NCBI GenBank assembly: GCA_019058295.1
Contig: JAHPZI010000002.1
Location: 62,001 to 126,000 of the forward strand
Direction: 5' to 3'
DNA length: 64,000 bases
DNA from: Promethearchaeota archaeon
GTDB taxonomy: Archaea > Asgardarchaeota > Lokiarchaeia > Sigyniarchaeales > SOKP01
Below the pieces are notes generated by a model. That model was given only the letters and a program-made list of their open reading frames with translations. It was not told the origin of the DNA and searched no databases. Of the stretch, positions 53,828 to 63,316 are shown in pieces (positions within the stretch are counted from its first letter, which is position 1; each line of letters starts with the position of its first letter). Position numbers and translations under genes: made by a program.

Positions 53828-55744
53828 TTATAAAAATTCCTCGGGAGATATTTCTTCTTTTTTATATTTTTCTTTAAGACTTAAAAGTTTCTCTCTTTCA
53901 TCATAAAGTATAGTCCAGAAAAATTCAGGAACGTTTTCTTCTTTCTTGAACATCGTTTCTATTCTTTCTAACTTTTCTAACATTTTAGTCACTCGAATTG
54001 CAAATTGTTCCATGTATTCTTCCTTGGTATAATCTTTCTCCAAATATTCGTTAAACAGTTCTTTCAAATCCTCATATTTCGGAATGTACCCTACTGGCGT
54101 CTCAATTGCCTCAAAATCTCCATGAAATCGTCCTTCTGCCCAAATAACCCAACATAACTTATCTAACATGCCGTTTAAATACTTACCATCCTGATTTTTA
54201 AGAAAATAATTAGTGGCGAACACTCTAGGGCAATGTTCTAACGAATTTCCAAATATCTGATGATTTTCTAAATATTTCCGTAGTGGTATTACAATGAAAT
54301 CTAAGTTGGCCATTGGCTGCTGTACCCTTACTCCAACTGCCCCAAGAGTTGCGGATGTTGTTTCTGATTCAATAGACGCCCCCAAAAATATACCATGTTC
54401 CCAATTAAGGCTTTCAAGGATCGGTGGCATTGTATCACTATCTCTTCCACCATAGAAGATACCATGGACAGGTACACCATCTGGATTATGTAAATTTTCG
54501 TCAGCATTTTTTAATTCCTCGATTCGAAGAGTATATCTTGCATTTGGATGAGCATGCGGAATTTCTTTACCATCCTTATCTTTCTTCCCCTTATACCATT
54601 CTCCTGAAAAATTTTCACCCTTATCGGGAATTTGCCTTCCATCACCAATCCAATAAGGTGTTCCTTCTTTTATTAATACATTTGAGAAGATTATTTCTCT
54701 AGGATTAGTAATAGCATCCCAAATATATGGATCATCTTCAGGATTTACATCTCTGATAATTCCAAAAAGGCCTTGCTCAATATTGACAACATGAGCATAG
54801 CCATCGTCCCATGGTCTGAGGTAAACGATGTCATCCCCTAGTACGGTTTGTCCAGGGAGCATTGCTGTGCTTGTTTTACCACATGCACTTGGATACGCTC
54901 CACAAAAGTATGACACTCGATTTTTTCCTTTAGGATGAACTCCTAAAATGAAATAATGCTCTGTCAACCAATCTTCATTATTAGCTTGGTTAATTGCTAG
55001 CCTTAATGCAAGCTTCTTTAAACCCAAACTATTACCAGCATATTGATTATTTACCGATAAAACGCGATCTTCGTTTAAATCTACATAAATCCTACGTTTA
55101 TCTAAATTTTTTGAAACTGGAGGATTTCCTATAAGCTCTCCAGAAGAATGAATGAAATAAAAGAAATCATTAGAACCATTCAACTTTTTAAATTCCTCAT
55201 AAGCTTTTCGATATAAAATATCCTCACTATGACATACATAAAGGGAATCTGTCAATTGCAATGCAAGAATTGAAAATTTAGAGTTAATAGGACCTAAACA
55301 AAAGAATCGAACAATACATTCGTTTCCTCTCATACAACCATCCATTATTTCCAAAATCTCTTTCAACCCTTCATCTCTGTCAATAGTATTAATCCAAGGA
55401 CTTTCATATTCACCTTTCGGGACCAATATTCTTGTGTTTGTTTTATCTCTGGCTTGATCGTGATAACCCATTGTAGAGAACGCATCGTAATGGATTGTAT
55501 GGCCATCTATGGATAATTTAGCTTCTTCACCAATTTCGATTGCCCTTTGCCTTACATAATCAATATCTTCTTGGGAATCAGTAATCACGGTAACTTTGCT
55601 GGGTTTACAAAGAGATACAAATTCGTTCACAATCTTTAAAACGTGCTCGTTATTCAAAGCATATAGTTTATCGAGACTCTCTTGGTCTATAACATCAGAG
55701 TCAATATTGATCGACAAATCTTTTACTCCATACATTCTGATCAA
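53828..55744 (-). CDS. pckG: phosphoenolpyruvate carboxykinase (GTP)
   Basis: 638 residues, full length for GTP-type PEPCK, which interconverts oxaloacetate and PEP. Motifs: P-loop GAYPSACGKTSTAML (kinase-1a), HPKGKNRVSYFCGAYPSACGK context, DDIVYLRPWDDG (metal Asp pair region), NARYTL and GVPVHGIFYGGRDSDTMPPILES. Enables gluconeogenesis or CO2 fixation. A 21-bp hairpin-like dyad lies ~45-65 bp before the start. No strong Shine-Dalgarno seen. Confidence 0.95.
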   Translation of the reverse strand: MIRMYGVKDLSINIDSDVIDQESLDKLYALNNEHVLKIVNEFVSLCKPSKVTVITDSQEDIDYVRQRAIEIGEEAKLSIDGHTIHYDAFSTMGYHDQARDKTNTRILVPKGEYESPWINTIDRDEGLKEILEIMDGCMRGNECIVRFFCLGPINSKFSILALQLTDSLYVCHSEDILYRKAYEEFKKLNGSNDFFYFIHSSGELIGNPPVSKNLDKRRIYVDLNEDRVLSVNNQYAGNSLGLKKLALRLAINQANNEDWLTEHYFILGVHPKGKNRVSYFCGAYPSACGKTSTAMLPGQTVLGDDIVYLRPWDDGYAHVVNIEQGLFGIIRDVNPEDDPYIWDAITNPREIIFSNVLIKEGTPYWIGDGRQIPDKGENFSGEWYKGKKDKDGKEIPHAHPNARYTLRIEELKNADENLHNPDGVPVHGIFYGGRDSDTMPPILESLNWEHGIFLGASIESETTSATLGAVGVRVQQPMANLDFIVIPLRKYLENHQIFGNSLEHCPRVFATNYFLKNQDGKYLNGMLDKLCWVIWAEGRFHGDFEAIETPVGYIPKYEDLKELFNEYLEKDYTKEEYMEQFAIRVTKMLEKLERIETMFKKEENVPEFFWTILYDEREKLLSLKEKYKKEEISPEEFL

Positions 55745-55787
55745 AATTATTATTGAATCGTTAATATATTTTTTAAAAAATTTTTAG

Positions 55788-55808
55788 ATCCACATAAAAT
55801 ATGTGGAT
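55788..55808. promoter_or_regulatory. 21-bp inverted repeat upstream of pckG
   Basis: ATCCACATA-AAA-TATGTGGAT, 9-bp arms and 3-base centre, 44-64 bp upstream of the pckG ATG. Perfect arms. A repressor/activator operator or a 5'-leader hairpin. A terminator of the kelch gene, whose stop is 190 bp away, is less likely. Confidence 0.5.
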
Positions 55809-55997
55809 AATTATTTAAAAAATTTATGGGAACCATAAAAGATTTCTAAGATTTTCATCAAAAAATGAACATTTTTCAAAATATTATTTTCTCATATTAA
55901 AACTTATTGTTTCACATTGAACAATTTTTTATAAAAAAATAAAATAATGGGGAAAGATTGCAAAATTAATAGGAATTGATTTTAATTTATATTTCGA

Positions 55998-57638
55998 TTA
56001 TCGCTTGGAATGCTTCTTTTGGTAATAAATTACACCGACGCCTAAGATTCCAAGCAAGATAATAAATAGAATTATGGGATTAAAACTTTCCTCACCGTTA
56101 TCTCCTCCTCCATCATCATCATCCGTGCTTGGAATTTGCCCATATGGTTGAGATACTCCAGAACTGCCAAGCTTAAATCTCCAGAGGTCATTCAACCATC
56201 CAAAATCACCTAAATCGTCATAAGCATGACCTCCGAATAACCATAAATTTCCGTCCGTACCCGTCCAAGAAACTGAAAAATATCTAGCTCCCGGATAATT
56301 CGCCTTATCAGGAACTCCCTTCGTGCCATATACGCCATTTTGATTTGTGGTTTTATTTCCTGACATCCACGCCCACTCCTTTGAGGTGATGTTAAATCTC
56401 CAGAGGTCATTCAGATACCCAGAACCGAATCCGGAATAACCCAAACCTCCAAATAACCATAAATTTCCATCCATATCTGTCCCAGAAACAGGATTATATC
56501 TACCTCCCGGATAATTCGCCACATCAGGAACTCCCTTCGTGCCATATATGCCATTTTGATTTATGGTTTTTTTCCCTGACATCCATGCCCACTCCTTTGA
56601 GGTGATGCTAAATCTCCAGAGGTCATTCAGATATCCAGAACCACCTGATTCGGGATAACCATCTCCTCCGAATAACCATAAATTTTCATCCATATCTGTC
56701 CAAGAAACAGAACCCTTTCGACCTCCTGGATAATTCGCACTATCAGGAGCTTCCTTCGTGCCGTATACGCCATTTTCATCTGTGGTTTTATTCCCTGAGA
56801 TCCACGTCCATTTCTTTGAGGTGATGGTAAATCTCCAGAGGTCATTCAGCTGTCCAAAATCACCTGATTCGTTATAACCAAGACCTCCGAATAACCATAA
56901 ATTTTCATCCGTATCTGTCCAAGAAACAGAATCCTCTCGACCTCCTGGATAATTTGCCCTATCTGGAACCTCCTCCGTGCCATATACGCCATTTTGATTT
57001 ATGGTTTTATTCCCTGAGATCCACGTCCATTCCTTTGAGGTGATGCTAAATCTCCAGAGGTCATTAAGATATCCATTAATTAAACCTGATTCGGGAAGAC
57101 CATCTCCTCCAAATAACCATAAATCTCCATAAGTATCCCTCCAAGAAACAGAACCCTTTCGACCTCCCGGATAATTTGCCCTATCAGGAACTCCCTTCGT
57201 GCCATATACGCCATTTTGATTTGTGGTTTTATTCCCTGAGATCCACGTCCATTCCTTTGAGGTGATGGTAAATCTCCAGAGGTCATTCAGATACCCCCAA
57301 CTACCTGATTCGGGAAGACCAATACCTCCGAATAACCATAAATTTCCGTCCGTATCCGTCCAAGAAACAGGTCTATCTCTAGCTCCCGGATAATACGCCA
57401 TATCAGGAACGTCATATACCCCATTTTCATCTATGGTTTTATTCCCTGACATCCACGTCCAACTATAGGTCGCTCCATTACAATATGGTGTGCTTAAGGA
57501 GCCTGTTTTCTTGGACCCTATGACAACATCAGCAGAGAAAGTTATTGAGATAATTGATGTTGTTAATGCCGTGAAGCACAAAACAAGGACAAAATTTAAC
57601 CCTCTCACTTTACTCTGATATGTATTTAAGTTAGACAT
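55998..57638 (-). CDS. secreted kelch-repeat protein with C-terminal membrane anchor
   Basis: 546 residues. N-terminal signal segment (LNFVLVLCFTALTTSIISI), then six kelch units from ~60 to ~492, each like WTWISGNKT...NGVYGTKGVPD.ANYPGGR..SVSWTDTDGNLWLFGG...LNDLWRF, forming one six-bladed propeller. Then an acidic DDDDGGGDNGEE spacer, one span (PIILFIILLGILGVGVIYY) and KKHSKR at the end, so the propeller faces outside. Repeats are also near-identical in DNA (period ~210-219 bp), so copy number may be unstable. Probably binds glycans or proteins at the cell surface. Confidence 0.85.
   Translation of the reverse strand: MSNLNTYQSKVRGLNFVLVLCFTALTTSIISITFSADVVIGSKKTGSLSTPYCNGATYSWTWMSGNKTIDENGVYDVPDMAYYPGARDRPVSWTDTDGNLWLFGGIGLPESGSWGYLNDLWRFTITSKEWTWISGNKTTNQNGVYGTKGVPDRANYPGGRKGSVSWRDTYGDLWLFGGDGLPESGLINGYLNDLWRFSITSKEWTWISGNKTINQNGVYGTEEVPDRANYPGGREDSVSWTDTDENLWLFGGLGYNESGDFGQLNDLWRFTITSKKWTWISGNKTTDENGVYGTKEAPDSANYPGGRKGSVSWTDMDENLWLFGGDGYPESGGSGYLNDLWRFSITSKEWAWMSGKKTINQNGIYGTKGVPDVANYPGGRYNPVSGTDMDGNLWLFGGLGYSGFGSGYLNDLWRFNITSKEWAWMSGNKTTNQNGVYGTKGVPDKANYPGARYFSVSWTGTDGNLWLFGGHAYDDLGDFGWLNDLWRFKLGSSGVSQPYGQIPSTDDDDGGGDNGEESFNPIILFIILLGILGVGVIYYQKKHSKR
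56165..57461 (-). repeat. six tandem ~213-bp kelch-unit repeats
   Basis: Six in-frame copies of a ~210-219-bp unit inside the kelch gene, strongly conserved at DNA level. Recent amplification or gene conversion is likely. Confidence 0.75.
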
Positions 57639-57896
57639 TATTTTTCTGTTTCTGAATTATTATCTAGATTTTATTATTATTATTAAATTTTTAAGTATGA
57701 TCAATAAAGAATAGATCTCGTTTTTAGTTTTCTTTTACGCTCGGAATGATGAGGATGGGGTATTCAAGGTAGTATGATATTCTAATAGAAATAAAAAAAT
57801 TTTAAATGTTGAGACACAGCAAACCAATTCCTATCGACACAGAAATATGAGTATCCTCTTTCAAATATTTATTTTGAATAATAAAATTAGCTTTCT

Positions 57897-58907
57897 TTAT
57901 GGTTCTACAATAATTTTTATCTCTTTAGTATCGGGTTTTATAGCTTCTTGAAAACCTTCTTCCACTATATCATCTAAAGAAATAATTTTTGTAACAATTG
58001 GTTCAGGATCAATAAGCTTTTTAGCAACTAATTCTACAGCATACTCAAAATCTTTTTGATGATATGCATAGACACACTGAATTTTATTATGGTTCATAAT
58101 AAAAGGAAGATAACTTATTTCAAAGGGAGTATCAGAAACACCCACTTGAACTACCGTTCCTCCCTTGCGTACTAAGCTAGAAGTTGCATTTATCGCGGCA
58201 GGTCTTCCCGTGCATTCAAAAACAAAGTCAGCACCGCGCCGTTCTGTCGCACCTTTCACCTTCCCTATAATAGTTTTGTTTAGAGCAACATCTGGATTAA
58301 ATTTCTTCGCAACTTCAAGCCGATGTTTATTTTTCTCTATAACGATTAGTTTTCGCGCTCCAGATATCTTTAAGATCTGCATTAAGAATTGTCCAATTGT
58401 TCCCAAACCTAATACAACCGCGGATTCCCCAGTTATAAAGGGTCCTTCTCTAACAGCTAACAAACCTGTAGCTATTTGGTCATAAACTGTACCGTGCTTA
58501 TCCGGAATTGTGTCAGGGAGGGGAACAAGACTTGATGCTGGGACGGAGGCATATTCAGTGAAGCCACCATTTTTAAATAGTCCAAACCCTTCAAATTCGG
58601 CCTCACATATATTCGTGTAACCTTTCAGACACCAATAACATTTTCCACATGGCATTACAGGATTAATAACTACTCGATCTCCAACTTTCCATTTTTTTAC
58701 ATTAGGACCGAACTCTTCAATTACACCACAGGCTTCATGTCCCATCACTACAGGTACGGGATATAATCCTGTTTTATAACCTTCGAGGTCTGACCCGCAA
58801 ATTCCGGCATATTTTATTTTAACTAAAACTTCATCAGCTTTAGGAATGGGTTTTGGAATATCAACAATTCGAATTGTTTCTTTTCCTTCATATAATGCTG
58901 CTTTCAT
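57897..58907 (-). CDS. zinc-dependent alcohol dehydrogenase (MDR family)
   Basis: 336 residues from ATG 58907, chosen because MKAALYEGKETIRI is the family's normal start and a GAGGT ribosome site lies just before it; an upstream ATG (58994) would overlap the next gene. Catalytic zinc: CGSDLEGYK and GHEACG; structural zinc: CGKCYWCLKGYTNIC. NAD site GLGTIGQFL. Oxidises a polyol, sugar or secondary alcohol. Located 26 bp after a ThDP-dependent enzyme gene, so the two may act on one pathway. Confidence 0.88.
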   Translation of the reverse strand: MKAALYEGKETIRIVDIPKPIPKADEVLVKIKYAGICGSDLEGYKTGLYPVPVVMGHEACGVIEEFGPNVKKWKVGDRVVINPVMPCGKCYWCLKGYTNICEAEFEGFGLFKNGGFTEYASVPASSLVPLPDTIPDKHGTVYDQIATGLLAVREGPFITGESAVVLGLGTIGQFLMQILKISGARKLIVIEKNKHRLEVAKKFNPDVALNKTIIGKVKGATERRGADFVFECTGRPAAINATSSLVRKGGTVVQVGVSDTPFEISYLPFIMNHNKIQCVYAYHQKDFEYAVELVAKKLIDPEPIVTKIISLDDIVEEGFQEAIKPDTKEIKIIVEP

Positions 58908-58933
58908 TTTTTCTCTTACCTCATGAAGATAAT

Positions 58934-60724
58934 TTATTTTTTGACTGTTACTAATTCGATAACTTCTTCTTTTTTCTTTACTTCGCGTTTCCAACTTCCC
59001 GGATTATAAGCTTCTTTTGCCAAGTAATCCATTACAGTATTTACTTTAGGATTCACTCGTACATCTATAATCGCAGGAAGGCCAGAATCAAAAGCTCGTT
59101 TTAGAGCTGGGCGAATTTCGTTTGGATCTATTACCAATTCTCCGTAACAATTAAAAGCTTCGGCATATTTATCATATCTCGTTTCATCGCTTAAAGATGA
59201 ACCTAAGCCAAAATATTTTCTTCCATGAGCTATTCGTTGACTTCTAGCGACCATTCCCCATAATCTATCATTACTTATAACAACTACAAATGGAAGATCA
59301 TGCCTGCGAGCCGTATCAATTTCCTTTCCATTGAATAAAAATGACCCGTCACCAGTTAAGACTAGTACTTTCCTATCAGGATAAACATATTTTGTAGCAA
59401 TAGCTATTGGAACGCCGCCACCGAGATGTTGAATACCAAAACTTCCAGAAAAAAATAATGACTTTGGAAAATAGGGTTTTAAGCCAGTAAGTCCCCAAAT
59501 TGTAGTATCTCCCCCATCAAGAATGATAAATCCATCTTCGGGCATGAATTCACTGATTTCTTTTACCAAACGCTGAGGATGGATGGGAACCTTATCGTTA
59601 GATCCGTCTCTTTCAACTCGCTCGTAAAACTTTTTTACTTCGGCTTGCACGGTTTTAACCCAAAGGATTTCAGGTCTTGGGGTACTAATTTTTGATTTTG
59701 TTATATTAATCATTTGAGTTAGAACCCCTTTTACATCTCCAACAATCGGTACATCGATAGCTCGATTTCTTCCAATCTCTTCGGCTTTTATATCTACTTG
59801 TATAATTTTCGCATTGTCATTGAAACATGGCATATAACCATAATTCATCATTTCTGTAATTCTTGCTCCTAATATAAGGATTACATCAGCTTTTTGAAGC
59901 AATGATGTTCCAGGACCATCTAAAGGACTTGCCAAACCAAAGTAGAGGGGATGATCAGGAGGAATACAGCCAAGCCCATAACCCCACATTCCTACAGGAA
60001 TTTGTGCTAATTCTGCAAATTCCACAATTTCCTTGGAAGCTCCTGAAAAGTTGGTTCCTGTACCTGCCATGATTAAAGGACTCTTGGCATTTAATAGAAG
60101 ATCTAAAGCTTTTGTTACCATTTCTTCATTTCCATATGGACCGTTGAAAGCGCGAAGAGTTTTAACGGGTTTGAATGCTTGTTGTATTATATCTAATTCG
60201 TCGTCACATTCTTTTACCATCACATCGAAAGGTACAAGCAAAAGTACTGGTCCAGGACGTCCAGTTGAAGCTATTCTAAATGCCATGTTGATATAATCTG
60301 GTAATCGAGCCGTTTCATAGCAGTACCCCGCCCATTTTGTTACTGGTCTGAAGCTCGGAATTACGTCTATCTCATTTGCAGCTAACTTTTCAAAATCCAT
60401 CATTGGTGTCGAACTACATAGAGCAACTAAAGGGATGCTTGCGTCCCATGCTATAGGAATTGAAGGGAATAAATCCGTAATTCCAGGACCAGATTGGACT
60501 GAACAAACACCAACTTTACCCGTAGCTAAATAGTAGCCCATAGCAGCATGCCCCGTTGCTTGTTCATGACGGAAATCAATCAAATCAATGCCCATTTCAG
60601 TACACTCTTTATCATGGCAGTAATTATAGATATAATCGTTATCTCCACATAGAGTCCAAATAACTTTTACTCCTTGATTGCTTAAAGCGCGAACAATTAG
60701 TTGGGCACCGTTTACATTAACCAT
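58934..60724 (-). CDS. thiamine diphosphate-dependent enzyme (acetolactate synthase-like)
   Basis: 596 residues with the three-domain ThDP fold. RHEQATGHAAMGY carries the catalytic Glu that activates thiamine. The C-terminal ThDP/Mg motif is GDGSFLFNGKEIDTARRHDLPFVVVISNDRLWG (GDG...N). Could be acetolactate synthase, or a decarboxylase/lyase of a 2-keto acid or acyloin; the absence of an adjacent regulatory subunit and the paired alcohol dehydrogenase suggest a catabolic role. GGAGGT ribosome site at 60733-60738. AATT-tandem repeat in its promoter. Confidence 0.85.
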   Translation of the reverse strand: MVNVNGAQLIVRALSNQGVKVIWTLCGDNDYIYNYCHDKECTEMGIDLIDFRHEQATGHAAMGYYLATGKVGVCSVQSGPGITDLFPSIPIAWDASIPLVALCSSTPMMDFEKLAANEIDVIPSFRPVTKWAGYCYETARLPDYINMAFRIASTGRPGPVLLLVPFDVMVKECDDELDIIQQAFKPVKTLRAFNGPYGNEEMVTKALDLLLNAKSPLIMAGTGTNFSGASKEIVEFAELAQIPVGMWGYGLGCIPPDHPLYFGLASPLDGPGTSLLQKADVILILGARITEMMNYGYMPCFNDNAKIIQVDIKAEEIGRNRAIDVPIVGDVKGVLTQMINITKSKISTPRPEILWVKTVQAEVKKFYERVERDGSNDKVPIHPQRLVKEISEFMPEDGFIILDGGDTTIWGLTGLKPYFPKSLFFSGSFGIQHLGGGVPIAIATKYVYPDRKVLVLTGDGSFLFNGKEIDTARRHDLPFVVVISNDRLWGMVARSQRIAHGRKYFGLGSSLSDETRYDKYAEAFNCYGELVIDPNEIRPALKRAFDSGLPAIIDVRVNPKVNTVMDYLAKEAYNPGSWKREVKKKEEVIELVTVKK

Positions 60725-60749
60725 TTAATTTTACCTCCAAACATTATTG

Positions 60750-60770
60750 AATTAATTAATTAATTAATTA
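60750..60770. repeat. AATT short tandem repeat in promoter region
   Basis: About five AATT units lie 26-46 bp upstream of the ThDP enzyme start, where the TATA box would be expected. Slippage here could alter expression, but AT-rich genomes often have such runs. Confidence 0.5.
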
Positions 60771-60885
60771 TTGATTCTTTAATATTTAAAGGTTGAATTT
60801 GCCTTGAAATAATAGTTTAATGATGATTTTAAGACAAATTCTAAATAAAATTTTAATAAAAAAAAATAAATTATAAAGAGAACTA

Positions 60886-62484
60886 CTAAGGCTGGAATCC
60901 TGTTTTTGAAGCGTTACTTGCTTTAATGATTCTGTCAACCCTTAAAACTAACTTTGCTAATTCGCTTCCAGATTTTAATATATAATTTACCAATGCTGCT
61001 GGCTCCACTATACCTTTTTCAAAATTATTTCCGATTGTATTTGTAATGGTGTCAATTCCTATCCATTTATCAGCATCAGTTTTATGAGCAGCTCTTAATT
61101 CGGTCAATCTTTCAATTTCATCTAATCCAGCATTATTAATTAAGGTTTTAGGGATTTCTTCAAGTGCAAGAGCATATGCTGTGACTGCGATTTGTTCTTT
61201 ACCACCAATTTTATTAGCGTAATCTTTTATTTTTTTGGCAAGTTCGATATATATTGCTCCACCGCCAGCGACTACCATTTGTGTATCAATAATTTTAGCA
61301 ATTACAGATAAAACATCATTTAAAGTGATTTCAGCAGAATTTAAAATCTTTTCAAGCCCTCCTTTAAGTAAAATCGACACAGATTTAGGGTTTTTACATC
61401 CGGTAAAGAAAGTATATTCATTATCCTCAATTTTTTCAAATTTCACTGTTTCTGCGTAGCCTAAATCATCTTCAGTTAAAGAAGTCAAATCATCAATTTG
61501 TTTTGCTCCAACGGCTTTTAAAACCGCCTTTATATCGCTATCACCTAAATTCTTTATCGCAGCAATGTTTTCCCTGGCTAAATAGGCGCCAAACTTATCG
61601 GAAATGTCTTTATTGTTTACAATCATATTTATTCCCAAGTCTTTAAAGATTTTCAAGTAATCTTGAAGTATTTTTTCTTCTTGATTCTTGAACCCTTGAA
61701 TATCCTCAGGTCTAAAGATTTGGATTTGAGCGTCAAACTCTGTTTTTACGACGTCCAATTTCTTTCGAATAACAGCAATTTTCACATTTTTCAATGCATT
61801 GGGCATAGCAGGATTAACTTTTTCCTTTTGAATGTAAACACCGTTAATTAATTCAGAATCCTTAAGAGATTTTCCGGCAGCTTTAACAATTTTTATATTT
61901 CCAACTTTAGCAAATGTATTTTCTTCACCAGCTATTTTCTTAACTGCCTTTAAAGCTAAGTCCGCAAAAAATTCTTTTAATGGAGCAATATCCTTCGCGT
62001 TCATAGCTGTCATAGCAGCATTTTTAAGATTTTTATCGTCATCTTTAGAAATTTTCATGGCTATTTCATTTACTAACTCAATTGCTTTATCTGTAGCGAT
62101 TTTATAGCCAGTTATGATATGTTTAGGATGTATTGATTGTTCAATTAAATCTAAAGCATTTTTTAAAAGAGCTGAGGTAAAAATTACGGCAGACGTAGTT
62201 CCATCTCCAATATCCGTGTCAATTGCTTTAGCTACATTTACCATCATGATTGCAGCAACATTTTCAATATCTAATGCTTTAAGAATTTCTGCACCATCGT
62301 TTGTAATAGTCGTATCACCTAACGTATCAACGAGCATCTTACTCATTCCTTTTGGTCCTAAAGTTGACTTAATTGTTTCTGTGATTGCAAGCATAGCATT
62401 AATATTTTGTTCTCGAGCTTGTTTTTCTTGAGTTTCTTCTGTACCTTCCTTAAGTATGATTATGGGTACTCCTCCAAACGACAT
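60886..62484 (-). CDS. thermosome (group II chaperonin) subunit
   Basis: 532 residues. GPKGMSKMLVDTLGDTTITNDGAEIL near the N-terminus and IGDGTTSAV hold the ATP/Mg site; VAGGGAIYIELAKKI and the KTLINNAGLDEIERL region are in the C-terminal equatorial domain. The segment near GGLEKILNSAEITLNDVLSV departs from the usual GGTE..DE.ER...DAL, though the Asp remains, and the end lacks the Gly-Gly-Met tail. So a functional but divergent subunit. A perfect 30-bp palindrome covers its probable TATA box. Folds cytosolic proteins in two eight-membered rings. Confidence 0.93.
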   Translation of the reverse strand: MSFGGVPIIILKEGTEETQEKQAREQNINAMLAITETIKSTLGPKGMSKMLVDTLGDTTITNDGAEILKALDIENVAAIMMVNVAKAIDTDIGDGTTSAVIFTSALLKNALDLIEQSIHPKHIITGYKIATDKAIELVNEIAMKISKDDDKNLKNAAMTAMNAKDIAPLKEFFADLALKAVKKIAGEENTFAKVGNIKIVKAAGKSLKDSELINGVYIQKEKVNPAMPNALKNVKIAVIRKKLDVVKTEFDAQIQIFRPEDIQGFKNQEEKILQDYLKIFKDLGINMIVNNKDISDKFGAYLARENIAAIKNLGDSDIKAVLKAVGAKQIDDLTSLTEDDLGYAETVKFEKIEDNEYTFFTGCKNPKSVSILLKGGLEKILNSAEITLNDVLSVIAKIIDTQMVVAGGGAIYIELAKKIKDYANKIGGKEQIAVTAYALALEEIPKTLINNAGLDEIERLTELRAAHKTDADKWIGIDTITNTIGNNFEKGIVEPAALVNYILKSGSELAKLVLRVDRIIKASNASKTGFQP

Positions 62485-62521
62485 TTGAGATCATATCCTT
62501 AATTTTCTTATTTTTCTAATT

Positions 62522-62551
62522 GTTTTCTTAGTTTATATAAACTAAGAAAAC
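62522..62551. promoter_or_regulatory. 30-bp perfect palindrome over the thermosome promoter
   Basis: Both halves are exact complements around a central TTTATATAAA, 38-67 bp upstream of the thermosome ATG. The centre is in the right place for a TATA box with a ~25-nt leader. A regulator binding here would block TBP, as known for archaeal heat-shock repressors such as Phr. The same dyad was not found upstream of the hsp20 or cdc48 genes. Confidence 0.65.
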
Positions 62552-62640
62552 TTAAAAAAGTTTATGACTTGGAGATCATTAAAAAATAATTATTTAATCA
62601 ATAAATTAGGAAATAATTTGTAATTTATAATTTGAAAATA

Positions 62641-63096
62641 TTAGATTTCAACATAAGAAGAGTTCTTATATTCTTTAAGAACCATATTCGAAACCGTACG
62701 AGTAACAAAATCTTTTTCGTTTAATTCTCTTACAAAATTATGAACATCTTCAGATTCCCTAAATCTACATATTAGAGCTGCTGATTGTTCCCCTGTCGTG
62801 TGAAAAACCGAGCAAACTTCGGGTTTTTTTCCAATTTCGTTAAGAATTTCTTCAGTATGTTTTCCATCAACATGAATCCGAATTAAGAAAGTTAATTTAT
62901 AACCCAATTTAGTATTATTAAGTTTCAGCGTGTAACCTTCTATTATACTCTTTTCTTTAAGTTTTGAGATTCTATTGTGAATGGTGCCTATGGAGATGCC
63001 GAGCTGATCCTGAATTTCTCTGTAAGACTTGCGTGCGTCTTCTTGCAATATTCTTAAGATCTCTTTGTCAATACCGTCAAGTTGTTCTTTTTTCAT
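62641..63096 (-). CDS. Lrp/AsnC-family transcriptional regulator
   Basis: 151 residues from ATG 63096, where MKKEQLDGIDKEILRIL gives the usual family start; an ATG at 63150 would add 18 hydrophobic, AT-rich residues. HTH: DARKSYREIQDQLGISIGTIHNRISKLKEKSIIEGYTL. RAM domain: LTFLIRIHVDGK, VFHTTGEQSAALICRF. Divergent from hisI only by distance; it is next to the thermosome promoter palindrome, so it might bind there, which is a guess. Confidence 0.85.
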   Translation of the reverse strand: MKKEQLDGIDKEILRILQEDARKSYREIQDQLGISIGTIHNRISKLKEKSIIEGYTLKLNNTKLGYKLTFLIRIHVDGKHTEEILNEIGKKPEVCSVFHTTGEQSAALICRFRESEDVHNFVRELNEKDFVTRTVSNMVLKEYKNSSYVEI

Positions 63097-63316
63097 TAGA
63101 ATCAAATATAATTTATTTTGAAAAATATTTAAATTTTTTTCACAATACAACCAATTTGTTTATTTAATTTAACACTATGAAATTTCAATATTTAAAGAAT
63201 ATATCTATATTTCATTAAAAAAGCGTTATAATAAGGAATCTAAATAATTTTTAATTTAAAATTGGAAAATCTGATTTTTTTAAATAAATTCAAGTTTTAA
63301 CAAAAAAATTATTTTT

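Noticed and set aside
56165-57461. Tandem repeats as a CRISPR array
   Set aside because: Unit is ~213 bp, in frame and coding for kelch blades; no short repeats with unique spacers.
58908-58994. N-terminal extension of the alcohol dehydrogenase to ATG 58994
   Set aside because: It would overlap the end of the ThDP gene by ~60 bp, add a basic non-family stretch, and bypass a GAGGT ribosome site placed just before ATG 58907.
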